Shown: in pieces, positions 45,680 to 57,230 of the stretch
How the letters are laid out: each line of letters opens with the position of its first letter
Position numbering within the stretch: position 1 is the first letter of the stretch
Source of the DNA: Margaritispora aquatica
Lineage: Eukaryota; Ascomycota; Leotiomycetes; Helotiales; Discinellaceae
Direction: 5' to 3'
Assembly: GCA_007644065.1 (NCBI GenBank)
Contig: VJWN01000001.1
Coordinates: 386,340-450,339 of the forward strand
Length of the DNA: 64,000 nt
Notes under the pieces: model-generated
What the model was told of the DNA's origin: nothing
What the model saw: only the letters and a program-made list of their open reading frames with translations
Database searches by the model: none
Position numbers and translations under genes: made by a program

Positions 45680-48087
45680 TCAAAGGTCTTCTTCTTCTTC
45701 GGTAATCTACACAAAGTCAGTTTGAGATTCATTGGACTGAAACTCCTTGAGTAAATGAATGCTTACTCTGTCGACTCTTGAGGCCCCGGGGCTCACTCTT
45801 TCAGAGACTCGAGGCTCAGGCAGAGGTTCTTCCCTCTGACAGGCCGTCTCCAACATGTTTGTCCATTTTCCACTTGTCCCAGCATGACTATGCTTAAGAT
45901 GCTGCCTGAAATGATCGGCTCGGAAGAATTTCTTGGCTTGATTGCATTCTCCGAATTTATGCATTTCCTGTAAATGGTTGACTCGCGTTTCCCAATCTTG
46001 TGCTGTGGCAACCAAAAATGGCGTGGAAATCCCGGATCGTGGAAAATCGTCTCCACAGTAGCCACACGTATCCGCCTCGTTTGGCCGATTTGGGGAGTTA
46101 TGGAAAGCTGCAGCATAGCCAGAAAGAGAGGCGCAAGACCATGAACTCCTGCGAATATGAAGTGAATTCTGATGCCTTTCTGCTTCATTCTTGTTCTTGA
46201 ATTTGTTTTTGCAATAACCGCATTCATATTGCTTCTCTTGTTCATGGGCACTGAATTTGTTAGCAATGTCAAGGGTCAGCTCGGGTAAAACCTACGTAAG
46301 ATCATGTTGCGAATCAAATTTCTTGGGTTTCTTGGGACAACATTCACACATAAAGATACCTTGCATCTTTGGGATTGTGGCATGTCTACTTGGCCCAACG
46401 TTATCTAAGAGCCTTCGAGACGTCGTGGGAGGTCGCGTCTCTGAAGATAATGTGCGTTGGTGGCTCGCCATGGACAATGAAACACGAGGGCTAGGGTTCA
46501 GAGACAGCGACGAGGTGTATGGAGAATCCGACAAATCCATAGCTCCCGGGGAGATGCCTCCGGGAGATAATCTCCCATATGAGCTCATACTCGTCGCGCT
46601 GCTCACCGCAAGCGAGACATTAGAAACATACGAACTACTTCTAGGAGCGGAAGCGGTCGAAGATACCGAACCAGAACTCGAGTGAAATCTAGGTGCAGGC
46701 GAGGTTCGAGAAACAGACTCACGACGTCTGAACAAATCGCTCGAACTACCTACTGTATGTAGTGCCGGACCATCATCACTAGGTGGAGATGATGCTCGTC
46801 GTTTTTGCCCAATTGATGATCCTGGCGAGTAGGAATCAGGTCGACTCGAGTGATCCTCGATGTGGAGTCGTCTGAATCCAGAAGCCTCCATCTGAAAGCT
46901 AGCGTCTTGTTCAGGAGATGCGCATCTATCAGAATTATCCCTAGATCTGCTAGGGGCAATGAAATGATCATCCCCGACACTCAAAAGAGAATCGCACCCT
47001 GAGAGCGTATATGACAAGGGTGATCTATCAGACTCTGTATTCTCGCTTGGTGAACGAAAGTCGAATTGACCTTGAAATCCATAAGGTGGGTACTGATATC
47101 GCGGCGAATTTCCCGAGGACGTAGGCTCTGCCCAACGACTCCTCAACGGGCTTTCCAACATTGTCGGCCTACCAGCGAGGCTTGGAAGCGATAGTGCTTT
47201 GAGTTGGCCAGCGTTTCGCTGTGCATCAAACATACGTGAGCCAGGTGAGGTCTCATTCGCAGATGAACTAAACGCAGACTTCGTAAGGCCTCGTGGAGGT
47301 GTCTTGTTGTCAATTGCCCGAACAGCATCTAGCTTCTGAAGTAATGATTTGTCGTATGCCTGTGCATTGGTCTGATATCCTGCATGAACTGAGCTTTGGA
47401 AACCAGAGTTCGCAGATGTAGATTCTTGATAATTCGCCCTGTAAAACAATCATTAGTTGCAATTCAATCTCAAGCCCGGTATTTTGTTATAACACTAGGA
47501 TTTTGCACAACCCAGTGGGCATACTCCAACATGCAGACATTTGATCGTGAAGTTCAAAAGCTTCTTATCAACGCAACAGACGGGACTAACCTATTTAAAC
47601 CATTGCTGATTCCTGTAAAACTGGCATATCCTTCGTCTGATCGTGATGATGACTGATCTCTGAAGTCTGCCGATTTAATCGTCGCTATGGAGCTTCCACG
47701 GCGCGTATGTTCATGCCGCTCGTCCTTCGTGTCATGCTTTAAGCTCGCAAAACTCCCATATAGACTCGAACTTGGTGGCACCGAAGAAACAGAACGTCCC
47801 CAATCTTTTGAATCTTCGTGTGAATTCTGCAACCTCCATGCAAGATCATGACCATTGTTCCCTTCCGCGATGTCTCGTATATATCTCGGTGGGGGTAATG
47901 GCGGCGGTGGTGGTTCCCGGGCATTCGGTATTGGCATTGCAATGGAAGAAGATGGTGGAGAAGTATTCGAACAGTACGAATTCGACCTGCTGCTGGACAT
48001 TCTCGTCCTGTTTGTAGGAATCGAATCTGGAACATTAATCTTGGGTAAAGACCCCATAGGCCTTGCTGAGCGATGAGGTATATCCAT
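45680..48087 (-). CDS. C2H2 zinc-finger protein, Ser-rich, 716 aa
   Basis: Exons 48087-47591, 47438-46296, 46250-45767 and 45706-45680 give 716 aa. The first 520 residues are disordered and Ser/Pro-rich, with a poly-Pro stretch (REPPPPPLPPPRY) and a basic patch (GQKRRASSPP). C2H2-type fingers crowd at the C-terminus: one bridging intron 2 (CECCPKKPKKFDSQHDLTAH), one with CGYCKNKFKNKNEAERHQNSLH, then degenerate ones around CGYCGDDF ... HLQEMH and CNQAKKFFRADHFRQHLKHSH. The last exon is just 27 nt (ITEEEEDL). This is probably a transcription factor; its targets are unknown. I chose ATG 48087 rather than the upstream in-frame ATG at 48237, since the extra 50 residues look like translated leader. 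Confidence 0.82.
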
Positions 48088-48491
48088 GATGCAAAGGACG
48101 ATTGCCACAAGCTGAATCAAGAGACTCAGATCACGGCAGTGGATCGTCTTGTAACGCTTTTCAAGGAATAATCGAGGTGTAAGTGGCGATGATGCGTCGG
48201 AGCAGCCGAGGAGGGTCAAAAACAGTATCCAAAACATGAGCGTCTATCGAAGCATAACACAACAAATGTACATAATAAAGAAAATGCCCGCCGAGAATGA
48301 AAAGGAAATGCTAGATCATGGAAATGCAGAGACAAGAAATGGCGTTGGAGGGGGAAAAATTCATCCAAACCATACGGTGATGAATGTAAGTGAGACGAGA
48401 TGGAGGTGAATATAACCTGGATGTCGAGGTCTTGCTCGAAAGTGCGCACACTAATAATGGGCGAGCACCACCATGGAATAGCGCGGCTGCA

Positions 48492-48532
48492 GGGCAGGGT
48501 AGGGTTGGTAGGGTGTTAGGGTGGTGGTAGGG
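48492..48532 (+). promoter_or_regulatory. Putative G-quadruplex motif (six GGG runs)
   Basis: Six GGG runs separated by 2-8 nt loops, with one TTAGGG unit. It lies about 400 bp upstream of the chosen zinc-finger start codon; the C-rich strand is the coding strand. Folding is predicted only from the pattern. Confidence 0.6.
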
Positions 48533-48647
48533 TAATAAAAGCAGCAAAAATAACAAGGCAAGGTAGGCAATGGCAAGCACGGTTTCTGACTGCAGTTAGG
48601 TCTTGGTTGGTCTTAGATCGTCTAGCGAGAACAATATTTGTAGCAGG

Positions 48648-48696
48648 TATATATGTGTATAAATATATATACGGATATATATATATATATATATAC
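48648..48696. repeat. TA-dinucleotide microsatellite
   Basis: Long alternating TA with a few interruptions, in the leader/promoter of the zinc-finger gene. Confidence 0.85.
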
Positions 48697-51024
48697 ACGG
48701 ATACACTCGCGAATCTGTAATTTTTCACCTACCATTTGACAACCATCACTAGACAGAACCCTGGAGCGTGGAGAATTCAACAGCACTGGTACAATTGGTG
48801 GTTTGGCAGTATAGACTTCTATATCAGCAATACAGAGGCAGCTGATGAGATGGTATTTGATTGGGGGACACCGCCACAAGTGGGACTTGACTCAGCTGGA
48901 GTTGAATGGCGAAGTTGTCATGAGCTTCATACGATACGATACGGTACGATACTCACTTGGTCCTAGTCCCGATATGTGTAAAAGACGAATGAAACCTCAC
49001 ATTGTACTTTGTGTTCGATGCATAGACACAGTCGACTTTGTAGGTAATAATAGCGATTTGGTTTTGTAAGGCGAAAAAGGGGGGTATCGGTGACACAACT
49101 GAGGTCAACAATCATAGGGCGTCGTAGGGCTTGGAGGGCTAGGAAGGACGGGTTCGATCACAGTGGATATAAGTGGAGTGAGGTGAGGGTGAGGTGAGCT
49201 TAGTGTTTGATTTAACTTCTTCTATCGCTAGTTCAAATGTTTCTCGGAGATCTAAGCACATTCGTTATAGCTCCGGATCACAATACTCATTACAATCGGA
49301 AAAGGCGTCGAAGGCGGACAAAGACTACGAATACACACAGGGAAAGGGCAAATGGAACTTCTATTAGTCTTTGTTAGCATTGCAAGGCCAGGAGCACATG
49401 ATCTTGTTAGGGCAGGTGGATGAGCACGATGAGCACGATGAGCTCCATGTGGGGGCTTTTCTCTTCAAACATCTCTGCGATCGACCAGGCCCTGAATATC
49501 GGCAGGGAATAAGGACCTGGGCGGCCAGGGGAAATAATAGTTATCGCCGACCTGTTTTTCCTTATTGTTCGGAGCATGTTCACTTTTTGAAACAAAAGAT
49601 GAACGCTTGTCGTCGGGACCGGTAGGGCTACCGGTATTTCATTTGGAATTCTTTGGTAGTGAGACATGATCAGATTTGTATGTCCGTTGTGTCAAAGACA
49701 TTGACAAGCGAGCTCGGCCCCGACTCGAGATTTATGAGGTGACAATTCGCGTTTGGGTTTGAAGTGCGCGGTCCAGACGTCTACATTCTTGGAGTTTGAG
49801 TCAAGATCTCACCTAGCCTTATGGTCAATTTGTGAGAATGGGGTGATTTTTATGTTTCAATAGGTACAGTCTTATATCAATCTCACCTGACTTAGTAAGT
49901 GTCTGAAGGAATTATCTGATCAATCTAATACGCCATGCTAATTGGTTATAATACGACTGCTTCTCTGCATTCTGCATACTGTAGCCTACGAGAGACCCTA
50001 TAAAAACAATATGCTGCGCCACCATCTGCGAATGTCGTTCATCGTAAACGACCAAGAGAATGAGAGCTCTCGTGTGTATGAGATAAGATGATCTCAAAGT
50101 AACCTCACGTACGGCGAAGAGGCAATGCTCGCCTATACCTACCAGTAGACTGTCTGATGGTAAATTGATCAGGCTAACTAGTTCCATATCAGTTGTAAAA
50201 TGTCTTTCATTTCCATTCTGTCGTTTAGCATCGACCTACATACTGTACGGTGGACATCAACTACCTTAACTCGTGTGTTGTTCTATGGTTCGATTGCAAT
50301 CCCTCGCATATTCAGTCAAAGGGGATCTGGTAAACCGCGTGTGCAATGCTCTGGTACCTCGCAACCTCTTGATCGACATGCGGAATTCGGCCTGACCAAG
50401 CACTCAGTAAGCAAGCTAACCAATGAATACCAGGATCTATCTTCTCCACCCAGTCAAACGTTGCTGCAGATCTATCCACCAACAACACAACGAACAACAG
50501 CAGCCAAGCAGAAAATGGCATGGTTTCCCACGCCTATATTATTCATAGAGTAGAAACCCTCTAAGCACCTGTTCTTCTCAACACGAACACCTGGACCTTC
50601 CCTGCTGGCCTTACCCAGTCCAAAACTTGATTCTCGACTCTCATGTCTTATGTCTTGTCCAAGCAAGGCACAAGAAAGAATGAACGAGATTGTCCTGTCC
50701 AGCTGGAGGGGGAGAAAAAGGAGGTAAGACAGCGACGGCCGGAGCTGAAATTGAACTCGCTAGAGGGTCTTAGGGCTGAAAGGTACGCAATGCCAATAAC
50801 CGTGCACGCGTGGCGGGATGTGCCGTTAGTAGGGTAGGGCTAGAAGGGAGAAAAAGAAAACAAGTGGCGGGGAGAAACAAAGAAGAAAGCCATGACAGCC
50901 GAGCTTGGTTTTTTAGTGAAACTAGTCATGAATTAGTAACGCGGCAAATTTCCTTTTCCTCGGAGTGGAGTTTCGTATTCGCCAAGCTACGTAGGTCGTC
51001 AGTGATCACAAATACCCCCCTCTG

Positions 51025-51056
51025 TTTATTTATTTATTTATTTACTTACTTATTCA
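51025..51056. repeat. TTTA/CTTA tetranucleotide repeat
   Basis: About five TTTA units followed by CTTA variants. Confidence 0.85.
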
Positions 51057-52967
51057 CTTCATGGATAAAAAAGTCGCATCTAGTCGCGCGTTAAGGAGGT
51101 TTCAAGCGTTTAATATGACGGGTAATTCCATGCGTAGTCTACAATATTGTAAAACGGCAACATATCTGTCCGGTCCAGCCTTTGTGTTATGTAGTATGAT
51201 TACCTAAAAAGTAGCCTTGGCTTCTAAGTCATGTCATTTAGAATTCGCAAAGCTAACGCCACTTGGCTAGCTGTCTAGCGAATACTCGCAAGTACGGTAA
51301 ACAGCAATGTTCTCTCGATCTTCGATATTCACACCCATGCCCATCTCCAAGAAGACAAGGAAGAATAGCCTTTGAACGCTAAGGTAGGCAGTCCACGTCT
51401 GGTCTTCTCCACTAGGCTGTGCTTCGATCTTGATTCTTGAACTGCCGAAGCCCACTTGGCCTTCTCATCCAATCTCCTGGGCAGGACAAGAGTATCAAAC
51501 AGGGTTGGAAGTATCTTGGAAGGTTTGGAATTCTATGAAAGCCAACGAAGCGAGCGAGCAAGAAGGACAAGATCGGCCGGATGTGGACTTTGATCCCAGC
51601 TCCGAGTTTGACTCGGGCACCGGGCACAAGCCCACACGATATGCATCTGAGAGGGGTAACGACATCGAATCAACCATGAATCTTTTGGACGACATGAAAC
51701 GAAGATCAGATAGCTTGGAAAAGCGGTGGCCATTGGGATGCCCCACCCCACCAATCATAGCACAGTCCTTTGTCATGATTAGACGATGAAAACAAGATAT
51801 ATGAATCTCCCACCGCCACTGCCTGAACTTTGCTACAGCCTGCTTTGCACCCGACTCGACATTCCAGAAGAATACTGTTGTGGGGCTCAAGAGGCTTCCA
51901 TTCATTTCATATTGTCAAAACTGTTACGAAATCTTGACAATGACGGACGGGCTCTCTTCCCGATGCGGTATGCCTATCCCGTGTAACTAAGCTAAGGCTG
52001 TTCCACCAGGTGGGAAAGGAGATTGTGAGCTACTGGTAGCAGTTGTGGTAGAAGGCGAAGCGACCCGAGATTTAGGGGCAATCAATCTAGCCTTACCACC
52101 CGGATAATGGGGCTCGAGTTTGCACCTCGGTACTTTCACAAGTTGTAAGAAATAGAGGGGTTGGAGTTACAAAGTCACAGGAAAGTTACTCCGTCAGTGT
52201 GGCCAGGATTTTGTCCTTATGCGGAGGGTATTGAATAGATTAATGAACGAGCAACCATGAACCATCACCCAAAGCTATGAACACCTTACCGTTCAAGCAA
52301 GACATGACACATGGTCACAATTCGGTTTACTTTGAATCAGCCTTGTAAGGAGAGTAGTTTCTGAGTTTCTCCGAATATTATCTCCGAAAGGCGTACTGGT
52401 CTATTTGTTGATCTCAGGGGCTCTCGGCAGTTATTTGAGCACTGGAAGTGTATCATATTACATAATAGTTGGACAAAGTCAAAGAAGTATTTGTCGGCTA
52501 AGAAGTAGGAATTTTTGTAGATAGTTAAACAGAACAATGTAAGTGTGTAGGGACTTGGCTTGTCGATATCGATAGTACTCTGATTTTCTGTGAACCCATG
52601 AATGCAACTCGGGTTTCGTCTCTAAATGCATTAGATAGTATCAAGTGTACCTATTTGAAAGCGCAGTGTCTTCATCACATAATGTATTTACACCATCATG
52701 TCTGCCTGAGGCATCAAACTATTGTTCGCATTTTCCGAAAATTCGACCCACACAGAACATCACCAACAGAGTCATAGAGAACAGAATATTGAATTTATCG
52801 CCAACGATCTTGCGACAGGAATCTCTGCCAAGTCTCCCAATATTCTCACAAGTCTGCGAAGCGTCATCTTTCCAAGAATCCAAAGATCAAACTGAACCGA
52901 CTCCGCATTTGCCACAGCGCAACAATTCAACTCAACCAAGCTGGATTATCGTCCACCTCCTTCCAAC

Positions 52968-54273
52968 ATGGCCCTCTCGCGAGTGCCTGGAGATGACAAT
53001 ATCTTTGTTGGAGGGTAAGCAGTTCACTATTTAAAGTTACATGTCGAGCACCGCACCACGTGATACTCCTTTCCTGATTTGACTCTCTCCCATTTGAATC
53101 AATTTCGCTTCCATTACGTACCAACAGAGCCTTCTCGGCCTCCTTACTAACTCCCTCTACTCAGAATATTCACATTGAGAAGGAAAGCTGCCTTAGAAAA
53201 CACGGGCATCACACATATCGTCTCAGTGCTCAAGTACGACTTCAAGGACTTCGAAGACTGGGAAAAGTACCAACACCTCAGTATCGAAGTCGATGACGTG
53301 GATGATGAGAATCTGCTTGGAGAGTTTGAGACAACGGGCAAGTTTATTGAGGATGGGTTGAAGACTGGTAAGGATGGGAAGAAAGGCGGTGTTTTGATTC
53401 ACTGGTATGCTTGTCCTCAATACCTTTTTGATGTGCGTGCTAATCACACTTCTAGTGCTATGGGAAAGTCACGCTCAGTCACTGTTACAATTGCTTATCT
53501 CCTACGCAAATATCCTCAGCATACTGTTGAGTCAGCATTATCTCTGATTAGAGAGTCTCGGCCCATAGCCGAGCCCAATGATGGTTTCATGGCTCAACTT
53601 GAACTTTACAAGGAAATGGGTTGCCCGCGCGACATAGAAGCCCAGCCGAAATACCAACGCTGGTTGTACCAGCGAGAAGTGGATCTCGCGCTTGCTGCTG
53701 GCATGGCACCGGACAGAGTACGGTTCGAGGATGAGGAAGCACAAGAGTCGCAGGAAAGTTCGGGCCACGAGGTAGAATTGAGATGTAGGAAATGCCGGTA
53801 CGTAACTCAAAAAAGGAAGCATTTTAACGTCTCACTACTAATCACCGCATAGGCGTACCGTAGCTACAACACCCTACGTACTCAGACATACACCTGCACC
53901 TACAAAAACTGTCTATATGTCGTCTAAAGAACCAATCTCCTTGCTGCTACCACCGCCATCGCAAATAGCATGCACGCACCACTTCCTCCACCCACTCTCC
54001 TGGATGCGCCCAGAACTTGAACAAGGACTTCTGAGCGGCCGACTCGAATGTCCCAATCCCAAATGTGGCGGCCAAGTCGGCCGGTACGCATGGCAAGGCA
54101 TGAAGTGCAGCTGTGGGGTATGGGTGTGCCCAGCCTTCAGTCTGCAGAAGGGACGAATCGATGAGGTCACAAAGACAGTTGCTAGCAGGCCAGGTGGAAC
54201 TGGGATCGGTGATGGTGCGGGCGCGACGGGTATCAGGCTACCTCCGGGAATGAAGAGTCAAGAAAATCTATGA
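52968..54273 (+). CDS. YVH1: Dual-specificity phosphatase Yvh1 (DUSP12)
   Basis: Yvh1 releases Mrt4 during 60S ribosome maturation and also affects growth and sporulation. Exons 52968-53014, 53165-53404, 53456-53797 and 53853-54273 give 349 aa. The N-terminal phosphatase has TGITHIVSVLKYDF and the active site HCAMGKSRSV, with Cys96 split across intron 2 (the codon forms from TG and T). The C-terminal zinc-binding region has CRKCR, CTHHFLHPLSWM, CPNPKCGG and MKCSCGVWVCPAF, the part needed for ribosome work. Exon 1 is 47 nt. Intron 1 (150 bp) is long for this window. A shorter reading that ignores intron 2 would destroy the catalytic site. Confidence 0.95.
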
Positions 54274-56025
54274 GGATTTGTGGAGCGGAAGCAGAAGCAG
54301 ACATTCGGGGTAGGATTACAAGAGGTCTTGGCATGAACTGGACGCATGGCATGCGAGTGCCGACTGGTGATTGGCATAGGTCGAGACATTCATGTATAAC
54401 CGGAACGTACCGCTATGGAAGCATCAAACCGCGTGTCTATCGACATTGATGGCAGCCCTCTTTGTGGGGAGCTGGCAATGTGATTGGTATCCAACTGGCT
54501 TTCAAGCACGACCAGCACAGAGCTGCATATGTAGAAATGAATCAATCTACGAAGAGCTGCATCAGGAAGCGCGGGACGGAAGCCATGGCAATGTGCATCT
54601 ATTTCCTCTTTTCACAAACATCGCACTTTTTTCGATGGGCGCTTTAAGCGGTTGAAAGTGAAAAATCTGATTATTGATAGCTCGCGAAACGTGGGCTCGC
54701 TGATGTGAATTGCTGACGCATGGGAATATTGAGGGACGGGTGGACCAATTCCCCGGTAGCTGGTGGGAACTACCTCTGTCTCGGTGAGTTTTGTGTATTT
54801 AGATAAGCCCGAAGACCGCACATGCATAATCTTCAGTAAACTGCGAGTAGCGAGGCTTACTTACATTGTCAGTCAGTACCAAGCTGACTTGAGCATATGA
54901 GAGGTGACTGGTGGAAAGATGTGCAAAAAAAGCACTAGCTGCTCACTCCCTTGAGGCTCAAAAGGAAATCTGCTGCATTTTGTCTGCCTGTCATCATGTT
55001 ATCATTCTTAGATACAATCCTTATCAAAGTTCAAGTCAAGGTGATCATCATGTAAGAGGAATTAGACTAGCAAGCTGATGCTTCATTGGCGAACTGCCAT
55101 GTGCCGGCTAGCTTGTGGTCCTATTGACCGACACAATCTCAACTCCAAAATGCACTCTTTCGGGCAGAACCAAGCGAATCCTGCCAGCGGGGTACTCTCA
55201 AGGCTGCCTTGTAGTACTGTAGAGGGGTCACAGAGACGATGATCGAGTAGGGAAAAAATGTGGCTTATATGCAGGATGGCCGTCAAGGCTGAAAGTAAGC
55301 ACTAACACCAAACATGTCAAAAAGAAACTCCACTCAGCAAGGCTAAGGGTGACTAAGAAGACTTCGTGACTTCCAAAGAGCTTCATGGGCTTCGCTTATC
55401 CAGATCCTTTGACATGGGCAAATCGCGATGTTCTTCAAAGCCTGACATCCACCCGTCAATGTCGGCCGACGAGACTTGAAGCACACCCGAAAATACCGAA
55501 TGAGCAGAGATGCCGATAGGCGTGGACTTGATAGCCGGGGCGAGATGTCACACAAAGATAGACGGGTAGAGCCATGCAATACACTGTGCAGAAAAAAAAA
55601 ACGGATCATTGTTCGAATAGGGAGATGTAGGCACCACTTTGGGCACATTGATGTCGAAGACTGCTTCAGAATGGTATCATGACAACACTGATTGGTCACC
55701 ATCTCTTATTCCATGGACTTGAAAGAAACTCCGACCACGGTCCGCTATGCAAAGACGACCACATTCAACTTTCGAGACAAAGGAAGCTCGTTAATCTGAC
55801 TGTATCCGACAAGGATCTTCTTCACCGACATTGAGATGGCATCACCGGCGAGTCCGAAAATCCGGGGTAAAATTCTCCAAGGATTAAAAACCTCTCGGGG
55901 AATTTGATCGTGAAGGATACCGTTGAACGGAAAAGAATATCCATATCACGTGAATGTCACGTTGCTTGATGTTCGAGGTGAAGTTATTCAAATGATGTCG
56001 GATAGAAAGGCTGCTTGGTGTCTCT
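54274..56025. other. Intergenic between convergent YVH1 and VFA1
   Basis: 1.75 kb with no convincing gene. It has a short A-run near 55590 and assorted short frames. Confidence 0.5.
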
Positions 56026-56677
56026 CTATGGAAATCCTTTCGGAACCTGAGGGAAGAGATTTGGATTTTGCAAACGTTCTCTGTTTCGCTTGGCTGCTTC
56101 CGCACTTCTCTTCTTGTCAATGCGTTGTTGATAAAAGGCTTTCTGTAAGGCAAACACTCGAGGCTCTTCATTAGGTGTTGCTGCAGGCTCTTCTGCCTTC
56201 TTCTGTTTCATAGTTAGCATTCCTGAATTATATAGCTCATAGTAGTAGGATACCTTGACGTCTGCTTTCTTCTCGTCAGTCTTGTCGCCGTCTTTGTCCT
56301 TGTCCTTATCCTTGTCTTTCTCTTTCTCTTTTTCCTTCTCCTTCTCCTTCTCTTTCTCCTTTTTCTTCTTCTGCTTCTCCTCAAATTCTTTCTTTACTCT
56401 CTCCACCTCAGCATCCATCTCCCTCTTCTTCTTAGCAGCCACTGCAGCTTCATCGATAATTGGACTACAAAATCCTTTGTCTTTGAGATGGGTTGCGCAT
56501 ACATAAAAGAAATCCTACCATGATTTAGAATTGCAGCTCATACTCAAAGCTTGATGTCCTCACCTTGTTCTCTGATGTGACCAGTACACTGCTACTGGGT
56601 TTATAGCATATCTCGCATGATTTTGATGCCGTATCTGCCACCTTTCGATGAGTGTATATGTTAGGAAATGATGCCAT
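56026..56677 (-). CDS. VFA1: Vps4-associated protein Vfa1
   Basis: Vfa1 binds the Vps4 AAA ATPase and supports ESCRT/endosome function. Exons 56677-56564 and 56514-56026 give 200 aa, the family's size. The N-terminal zinc-finger-like part has CEIC at residues 21-24 with later Cys44, His47 and Cys54 (FYVCATHLKDKGFC). The middle is a very charged helix with KEK and DKD repeats (about residues 90-125). The C-terminus (ALQKAFYQQRIDKKRSAEAA) is the conserved region that contacts the Vps4 MIT domain in yeast. The opposite strand shows a Phe/Ser-rich shadow frame over the KEK repeat. Divergent from ARG4. Confidence 0.85.
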
Positions 56678-57230
56678 TTCGAGGGCTTGTTTGATTAAGA
56701 CAGAATTTGGTAAATGGTGCAATCCAGTTCTCAGGAAATTCGCTTAGTGAAAAGGGGGCTGGATACTTGAAAGAGAAAGTTATGTAAGATCAACAAATAA
56801 AAGGGGGGTAACGGTAGTTGTTGAACGAGAAGGGTTGGACGAGGCTGTCAATATTCGTTTACCGACGTTCAAGACGGAAATAGAGCGGGATATCTGGAAC
56901 ATCGGGATAACCATTCAAATTGTGCTTAGATGGCACACACATTAGTAAAAAGAACTTGCTTAGATACCATACAACATCGAGAAAGTATACAAGAAGAATA
57001 TCATGGAGAAGTCATGAACAAATCAGAAGCTCGTACACTTGTAGGGCTGGAGCCGTGGGGCGAACACTATCCCTGTCGTACCCCACTAAAGCCCAGTGGA
57101 ATGCAACTGTTTTTCAGCCTGCAGCAACAAAATTTATAGTGTTGCATTTTCGAGTTCCTAACAAAACAAATAAATTTCTTGTCTTACCGCAGTTCAATTT
57201 ATTAAACCAGACGCCAATTAACTCCTAATC
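56678..57230. promoter_or_regulatory. Divergent promoter region of VFA1 and ARG4
   Basis: 553 bp between the two start codons. I looked for the TGACTCA site used by Gcn4/CpcA on arginine genes and did not see a perfect copy. Confidence 0.5.

Larger units (their letters stand above)
48088..52967. other. 4.9-kb gene-poor stretch upstream of the zinc-finger gene
   Basis: I found no gene with family look or coherent splicing on either strand. It carries simple repeats, a G-rich multi-run motif and many short frames. Long upstream regions are common for fungal regulators, so it may be promoter plus leader; an unannotated lncRNA or lineage-specific gene is possible. Confidence 0.45.

Noticed and set aside
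56255..56506. Phe/Ser-rich plus-strand frame
   Set aside because: Antisense shadow of the VFA1 KEK/DKD repeat.
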